This document shows positions 57,976 through 64,000 of a stretch of DNA of 64,000 bases, one piece after another. The stretch spans positions 62,001-126,000 of the forward strand of contig JAHQRK010000001.1 of NCBI GenBank assembly GCA_019828595.1, given 5' to 3'. This DNA comes from Aphanomyces cochlioides. Taxonomy: Eukaryota; Oomycota; Saprolegniomycetes; Saprolegniales; Verrucalvaceae. A program made the position numbers and the translations under genes. The notes beneath the pieces are model-generated. The model searched no databases. It saw only the letters and a list, made by a program, of their open reading frames with translations, and was not told the origin of the DNA. Positions within the stretch are counted from its first letter, which is position 1. Every line of letters begins with the position of its first letter.

Positions 57976-58809
57976 GTAAGAATCCAGCGTTGGGTCGCTG
58001 AGCTCAGCCTCATTGAGCTTGACGCTCTTGGCCTTTTCAGCTTCTTTTGCACTGAAAACATGCATGTGTTCGTGAATTTTGAATTTGCCGCGTGGACGAT
58101 GGAATTCACGCAATTTAGCCAGAGGTAGTTCAGGTTTGGTGAGGCTGAGCTTAATGGCTGGCAATGAGTGGTGGACATGGCCCATATTTTTGATAATACG
58201 TGTATCTTTCTTGCTACGCTTGGCTTCGCCAGTCCGAGTCTCTGCAGTTTCCTGGCCCAAATCCAAGTTTTCCATGACATCCTTGATACGGTCGGTCTTC
58301 TCATTTTTCTGCTTTTTCAGTTCTTCCTTCCTGATTTCAATTGCACCTAGCTTTCTCTCAGGAATGCGCAAGGTGGTCCGGGTATTTTCAACCAAAGGAT
58401 TGGATAATATCAAGTGCACATCATTTTCATCAAAAAAACTCGTGAAGGTGGCATATCTTGGCAATCATCCCAGCCAATTGCACTAAGCCAACGATCATCC
58501 ATAAGGGACGGGTTTAAGGCGCAAGCCAAGGGTGCCTTCTCTCGTTTGGGCTGAGGAGGGGCCGGGGCCTGTGGAATCTCCCATCGGTACTGGCGGGGTT
58601 TCGTCATATCAAAATTCGTCTTTAAACTCGTATGTGAGGACATCCACGCTGTAAGTTTTAATCGCAACTATCACTCCCACATCAGGCGACTTGGACGGTT
58701 TCATGGATGACGACACAGTAAGGCCATCGTCGTCCTCTTCCACTTCGAGTTGAGTCTTCTTCGTCACCCCAAATGTCATCCCACGAATTTCGTGAAGTGG
58801 CTTCTTCAA
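57960..58809 (-). pseudogene. TAF1-like fragment (TFIID largest subunit)
   Basis: The minus strand encodes, across three frames, a segment similar to the central TAF1 region (DUF3591): a WLSAIGWDD block, LDEND-type FFDENDVHLILSNP, and HVHHSLPAIKLSL followed by LREFHRPRGKFK, which corresponds to the HS-x-PA-x-x-L and LR-x-FHRP signature. Frame changes occur near 58620 and 58450. The rest of TAF1 (HAT, bromodomains, N-terminus) is absent. It meets the ABC transporter end tail to tail at about 57965-57980. A transcription factor gene fragment without function here. Confidence 0.68.
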
Positions 58810-58861
58810 TGCATATCCGGCATTTTCAAATACAATGTACTGAAGTGGTGTGTGTCAGTGT

Positions 58862-59282
58862 GTGTTTTGCGTGAGTTAGGTGGCTGATCGATTCTGATTG
58901 GCTGACTAATTTTAATTTTTAATTCTAGCCAATCAGAGAAGCCCGTTCGATTCGGAATCGATTCGAGACCTTGGTGGTGGGTTCAAACAATTTTGTATCA
59001 AAAGCACAATAATGTTACAACTATATTGCGTTGTGCTACTGTCAAATATATCATCTCAATTTTCAAGACCTCATAAATCATATGAACAGAAGTATATTAA
59101 TATTATATCGATGTATTGATAATATTACGAAGAATATCGATGTATTGATACAAAACGGTTTGAATCGACCGAGGTTTAGAATCGATTCCGAATCGAACGG
59201 GCTTCTCTGATTGGCTAGAATTAAAAATTAAAATTAGTCAGCCAATCAGAATCGATCAGCCATCTAACTCACGCAAACACAT
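58862..59282. mobile_element. MITE with long terminal inverted repeats
   Basis: About 120 bp at each end are inverted complements: the left begins gtgttttgcgtgagttagg and includes gattggctgactaatttt; the right ends ctaactcacgcaaacac. The middle is AT-rich and has no ORF. The TIRs include 'attctagccaatcagag'. Target duplication not resolved. Confidence 0.85.
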
Positions 59283-59614
59283 ATTTTATTACACACAATT
59301 TTGAATTGACTTCGATTTTTATTACTAGTACACCTGTTAATTTTGAACCAACAGAAAACTGTCAGGCACGACGAGGCAAATTTTACGGATATATCATGAT
59401 ATTTTTCGGTTTATGCAGTTTGCACCTTTTGCCACAAGAATGAATGATTGTTATACACCTTTCGCACAAATTTTGCTCAAAGTGTGATACATTTTATAAA
59501 TTAGAGAGGTATCGCAAATCATCCACACCCATTCCCACACAATTTACCTCTCAAAAACAATATTTGTACGGGGAGCCTGTATAAATTGATTAAAGTTCCT
59601 GTAGAATCCTTCGA
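59283..59614. other. Non-coding AT-rich spacer
   Basis: About 330 bp with no gene or repeat recognised. Confidence 0.5.
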
Positions 59615-60283
59615 ATGTACGGACGGTTGCTCCATTCCCACATTCACATTGAAGTCGTGGTGCGGAGCGATCGAGAAATGCGTCGAAATTGGTCGGCAGA
59701 AGAAGATCTTGTATTGCTTCGCCAAGTTGCAGCTGACCGACCCTTTGCTGCTGAGAGTGGTGTCATGAAAGCATGGCAGTCCTTGGTCGAAACACTGGCC
59801 CAATGCGATAACTTTAGTCGTTACGTTGATGGACGCAAACTACAGAATCGAATCCACGGCTTAGTCGACAGCCACAGACGCTGCTATGCAGAGTGTCCCA
59901 AGCTTTCTGGTGTCTCCGAGGAGGAGGACGAGAGACAGATGCTGCTTGATGACATAGTCCCACTACTCGATGATGTCAAAGCTGAAGCAGCTCATGAAAC
60001 AACAAAGCGTGCAGAAGAAAGAAGCAAGATTGATGAGGGCACATCTCTTATTCGAGAAAAAGCAATGGAGACTATGCGAAAAAAGAGACAAAAATCAGAA
60101 GACGAAACATGCGAAGATAGCGAAAAGTCGTCGACAGGTCGAACGATTTCTCACGTGGGCGTCTACCTTCCAGAACCTGTCTTCTCGCATGGACAGCTTT
60201 ACGTCACCATGTCAAGAGCCCAAGCTAAAGGCAACATTAAGTTTGGTCGCCAATGGACAGTACGATGGACGGCACACCTTTAG
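59615..60283 (+). pseudogene. Myb/SANT-like fragment fused to Helitron helicase tail
   Basis: The first about 170 codons form a Myb-like domain (RRNWSAEEDLVLLRQV ... AWQSLVETLAQ ... RKLQNRIHGLVDSHRR) with an acidic and helical continuation. From about 60137 the ORF turns into the Helitron helicase end (GRTISHVGVYLPEPVFSHGQLYV-like, aligned with 6118-6240). It ends artificially in the Merlin TIR at 60283. This is a gene fragment joined to a Helitron end, possibly captured by it. The Helitron part reads Tyr where the copy at 6.1 kb has a stop. Confidence 0.75.
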
Positions 60284-61750
60284 TCTATCCCCTTCTCCCA
60301 CTAAGTACGAGACGTTTTAGTACTACTTGTTAGATCCAAATAGTATTACTAGACTATTTTGTTACGCTTGACAGTAATGACAATTCCCTTGAAGAACATG
60401 CTCCCAGTAGCGCCTTGGGGGAAGTACCACGAGCGCCAAAGGCACTCACTAATAAAACCAGGAAGCAGTTTCTCTTGCACGCCGCGCATTGTCTTCACAT
60501 GGCGTTTTACATGAACTTCCCAAAGGCCTTCGATGCGTTGGGTATGGGTGCCAGTGGATGGGTCAACAAAATTTCGGGAATGATTCACCCACTGGTGCTT
60601 ATAAGACATATTGGCGACGTGGGGATCATTTGCAAGAGTCCATCTTCCATTCGCAGAAACGTACGACCCAAACTTATCAGACATGATAAGTGTACCGGGT
60701 CGTACATGCTTCTTGAGAAACGCCAACAGTGTCCTCTTGGATCGGTCATCATTGACCAGGACTCCAAACCATTGCTTTGTGGTTCTATCCACACCACCGA
60801 ACAGCCATCGGTCGGTGTGGCGATTTCCACGATTGTATTTTGATTTTTTCTTCAATGAGGTCTCGTCGATTTCAACGACGTGACGCTCTCCTCCTATCTT
60901 GTGCATATTAGGCATGACTAAATACTGTTTCTTACCTGCATTGATGTCTTTCTCATTTCTTCGACGCAGGCATCACGGAGACGTTTAGTCCACTTTCGTG
61001 CTGTTGCTGAGGAAATACCCTCCACGTCCAGCATTGTTTCGACGGGCTTGCGGGCAGCCCAAGCATACATGCACCGAACGAGTGTGGTCAAGGACAGGTT
61101 CGATCGACTAAAGATCGACCCTGTCCTTACACCAATCTCGTACGGCGCATGACTGCTTGTTCTTTGGCATCGCCAACGGAAGCCCTTAGATGTTGGGTTG
61201 CTGAGGGTCATCGGTTGAGCGCATAACTTCCAAAGCATTGTCTTCTCAATGAGACCAACCTCTTGGCACCAAGCTAAGCAAGCTGACTCGGTGGCTGTCG
61301 CTAGCATGAGCGTCTTGAACTCGAAGAGATAGAGATCTGAGAGATCGTACATCTCCTCCATCAGCACCACTTATTCGCAAAATCAACACTGAAGTCAATG
61401 TTGTTTCTACAATTGTGTGGTGCTGATGGAGGGTATAGACTTCGTCTCCGATCAAGTTATTTTGTCATTGGCTCTGCTGTTGCGATGTTGAGTTCAAATG
61501 CCAATGAATTGCCAACATTCGCCCTCTGACGTCACTCCTGGACACCTGACGCCAATGCAATTTGGGAGGTGAAGGGGCAGTCTTCTTCTCCAACCAAATT
61601 TCATCGACGTCTACATCCGTTGTGACGTCAGAACGCGCACGTTGGCAGTTCGTTGACATTTGAACTCTGATCTAGTAGTAGGTGAACTAATGACAAAATG
61701 TACTAAACGTCTCGTACTTAGTGGGAGCAGGGATAGACTAAAGGTGTGCC
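60271..61750. mobile_element. Merlin (IS1016-type) DNA transposon, complete
   Basis: Nearly perfect 51- to 53-bp terminal inverted repeats start GGCACACCTTTAGTCTATCC and end in GGTGTGCC. An 8-bp duplication, cgatggac, flanks it at 60263-60270 and 61751-61758. Comparison with the first Helitron (one cgatggac near 6247) gives the empty site. TIR start and 8-bp duplication fit Merlin. The transposase lies inside in the minus direction. Confidence 0.95.
60349..61370 (-). CDS. Merlin transposase (IS1595/ISXO2-like DDE)
   Basis: Two exons (61370-60936, 60897-60349) joined across a 38-bp GT-AG intron give 327 aa with no stops. The splice joins KTSMQ to IGGERHVVEIDET, the conserved entry of the ISXO2-like DDE domain. 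Features: N-terminal Cys-rich part (CLAWC, LWKLC ... RWRCQ) resembling the zinc region of this family, an HTH-like stretch (VEGISSATARKWTKRL), then catalytic Asp in VEIDET, second Asp in GTLIMSDKFGSY, and Glu in THTQRIEGLWEVHVK. It would cut and paste the element. The copy looks intact and therefore may be active. The start Met is uncertain; another upstream in-frame exon is possible. Confidence 0.88.
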
Positions 61751-62098
61751 CGATGGACTGCCTGGAATCTACGCAAAAAACATTGTGTATCAAGAAAGCA
61801 TAAGAGTAGTCAGGACTCCATAAAACTTCATCCATAACTAACAAACGTTATCACGTTCTTACAAATATATACACTGTGTTGTTGTGGAATTGTTGTGACT
61901 TCCTGGATCAAGTCCAAATGCATCGTACCGATGAATTGGACATAAATCCTCGAGATTAGCTAACCCCAAACTACGCACCTTATACTTAGATTCAACGTTA
62001 CAGTATTACAAGATGAAGAAGTGGGTGGTTGTCAACCAACGATGACCTCGTTCTACTAATCGATCACACAGATTGTGCAATCTGAACTTGGGTATATT

Positions 62099-62842
62099 CT
62101 GCTTAGATTCAACCTCAGCTTTAAAATGGAAGAAGCATATCGAACAGCGGCAAGCTATAAATTCATCAAAGAGGCTGCTTCTTGGAAACAGTCTTTTTGC
62201 CGTTCACATCGTGCGCAAAGTTGCCGCAACGGGAAAGATCTCTATACCAGCAGTACAACCAGCAGCTGAAACTTCGGCATCTAAATTGACCTCCTTGACC
62301 GTGCTCCTAGAACCTCCACCCACCACATACCACGCTCACATTGGACACAACCGTAGATTACCATCTAAGGTTCGCCTTTCTCCATCTAGATATACTATGT
62401 CTCCGACATGTTGGTAGTCGCCTTGAGCATCATCTATGCGCATAGTCGCCTTGAGCATCATCTACGCGCAGAGTCGCCTTGAGAATCATCTAAGCGCATG
62501 GTCATCATTGTCTTGCCGTCAAATGCGCCGTGAATAGGACTGGGTACCTCGAGCGTCTATATTATCACTGATAAGTCGTTCGTGTTATCTGTCAAGAACT
62601 CGCATTTTTGCACAACAAAACAGGGAAACTATTGAGGCCAATTCGAAGTAAAATAAGAAAGAAGTAAATAAGGAGTGCGAAGTAAATGCTGTCTCTTCAA
62701 AATAATATGATCTCTGATTGGATAATATAATATGGTTTTGGGAAATTTATGAGCCCGGATATGAAAGGAAATATCACATTTAGGAAATTCATTTGCTTCC
62801 AATTTGGTCATAATGAGAAATTATTTTTGAATAGACACAGAC
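62099..62842. other. Non-coding region with a 28-bp tandem repeat
   Basis: Short ORFs only. Contains the repeat at 62416-62500 and AT-rich sequence upstream of the second Crypton. Confidence 0.5.
62416..62500 (+). repeat. 28-bp tandem repeat, three copies
   Basis: The unit agtcgccttgagcatcatct followed by acgcgc-like bases recurs at 62416, 62444 and 62472 with small differences. Confidence 0.88.
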
Positions 62843-64000
62843 TTGCAAACGACGGATATTTCAAATATTTTGGGTTTTGGGAAATGTTTGGGAAATAGTA
62901 TCCGGATGCAGTGCATGAAACGGATTTCATTCATTTTCCATCTCGAAGAAGTCCTTTCACACATGCAGTCGGTCCATGTGTCTCAACCAAGCGAGGGACA
63001 AGATGTATTAGACAACTATATCTCACATAACACACGTAAGCAGTTCGAAAACTCGCTGAATAGGCTCAGGCTTTGGCTTCAAACAAATCACCGTGCTTTG
63101 GTCTCAAACGGAACCGTCGTTTTGCCACCCAATGGCCAGATTTGCATTGATTTTTTGGCTTACAGTATGGTCAAACGTGATCGACGGGGGGCCGAGAAGG
63201 TGCCTAGGTCATATTGTACTTTCCCACCCATAAGCAAGATCATTTGTGCCATCAAATTCTTGTATAAATCAAGAAATGTGACGATTGACAAAGAACTCGA
63301 CAACATTTTAAATTGTAAGCATTGGCGACCATATATGAAATAACACTGTCATTAGAATTTTCAAAAGGTTACAAGCGAAAAGTAGGTAACTTAAAAAGGA
63401 AGGCGAAATGCGAATTCATGAGGGAAAAGATCCGATGAATTGGCCAGGTAGATTTAAGCACCACACATCATTTACTCTATTTAGGATATGAGCTTCTCTG
63501 CGATTTTGCAATAAGCGGAGAGATTGAGGTCTCTTCTTACATCACTATTCGTCCGTTTCTTGTTTTTTGTTGGAACCAGATGGCACGGTCTGTCACTGTC
63601 GCCACGATTCGGTTGGAGCATTTACGATGGCAAGGTTGGTCGAACATCGATGCAGAACTTAAACATCTCATAGGAGACGCTCTAATTGTAGAATTTAGCA
63701 AGACAAAAAATGACCAAGAAGGTGCAAATATACAACCAAAGCACGTCTATGCTAATCCCATGCATCCTAAGATATGTCCTATACTAAGGTAGACAACACA
63801 TGCGTCATTACTATTGTCTATAAAAATTCTAGTTTGGCTGTGTTTATATTTTCATCAAGCAGGCCGTACAAATCATCGTCAGACTTTCTATTTACCCCGA
63901 CGTCAAAAGAGAAATTTGCAATGTGGCTTCAAAAAATTGATCTGAAATTCCAAGATCAGTTTAGAGGCGTTGGAATATCTCCTTCAGGCATTGGTACTCA
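62843..64000 (+). CDS. Crypton tyrosine recombinase, second copy, runs off window
   Basis: A related but distinct recombinase to the one at 20.8-25.2 kb. Exons 62843-63314, 63368-63447, 63485-63788 and 63833 onward are separated by GT-AG introns of 53, 37 and 44 bp. N-terminal core-binding part: YISHNTRKQFENSLNRLRLWLQ ... ICAIKFLYKSR. Exon 3 contains WNQMARSV with the first catalytic Arg, exon 3 end has FSKTKNDQEG with Lys and HVYANPMHPKICPIL; exon 4 reaches ISPSGIGTH just before the expected HxxR. The one defect seen is a single-base inconsistency in the A run near 63390 within exon 2, between KVGNLK and HEGKDPM. The catalytic Tyr lies beyond the window. Confidence 0.8.

Larger units (their letters stand above)
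60137..62098 (+). mobile_element. Helitron 3' fragment, second copy, split by Merlin
   Basis: Bases 60137-60270 and 61759-62098 match 6118-6590 of the first Helitron at high identity, in order; the Merlin element separates them. The match ends at 'gaacttgggtata' about 62098, so the terminal hairpin is not present here. Confidence 0.88.

Overview
The window looks like oomycete nuclear DNA, most probably a saprolegnialean such as Aphanomyces (inference). The evidence is very short GT-AG introns (37-53 bp in six genes or elements), intron-poor secreted pectin lyases, Crypton tyrosine recombinases, a fragment of a Crinkler (CRN) effector with an LYLAK-type motif, and oomycete-like Ty3/gypsy elements. 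No prokaryotic operon, rRNA, tRNA or CRISPR structure was seen.

Layout. 1-6.8 kb: a decayed Helitron (Rep plus helicase) with a recognisable 3' hairpin and CTAG end. 7.2-18.8 kb: a pectin lyase cluster arranged as a giant inverted repeat with two collinear arms of about 5.4 kb around a 620-bp spacer. Each arm has a divergent pair of full-length secreted pectin lyase genes, one broken inner copy and one decayed outer copy. 20-25.2 kb: a Tc1/mariner scrap, then a Crypton split by a PIF/Harbinger element with intact TIRs and a TTA target duplication. 26.6-27.8 kb: a fifth full-length pectin lyase. 28.7-29.4 kb: long palindromes. 29.8-33 kb: a truncated minus-strand gypsy element. 33-34.5 kb: a partial copy of a CHAT/STAND gene carrying a TA-flanked MITE, next to a CRN N-terminus. 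34.5-40.4 kb: a plus-strand gypsy element with an antisense ORF behind pol. 41.4-44.6 kb: an apparently intact CHAT-NB-ARC-TPR gene. 45-55.3 kb: a VPS13-like lipid-transfer gene with EF-hands and two C2 domains, then a PH-DEP-TM-CRAL-TRIO gene. 55.4-58.8 kb: CCCTAAA-like DNA, a broken MRP/ABCC transporter and a TAF1-like fragment fused tail to tail. 58.9-64 kb: a MITE, a Myb-like/Helitron chimera cut by a nearly perfect Merlin transposon, and the start of a second, better preserved Crypton that runs off the window.

The host genes fall into two themes. The pectin lyases are predicted to be secreted and to cut methyl-esterified plant pectin; duplication, inversion and probable gene conversion seem to have multiplied and homogenised them. 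The 41-55 kb block looks like conserved cellular DNA: a NLR-like CHAT protease/STAND protein divergently arranged with a VPS13 family protein and a CRAL-TRIO lipid-binding protein. Between these, transposons from at least six superfamilies are nested in one another, and several insertions can be ordered in time from their target duplications.
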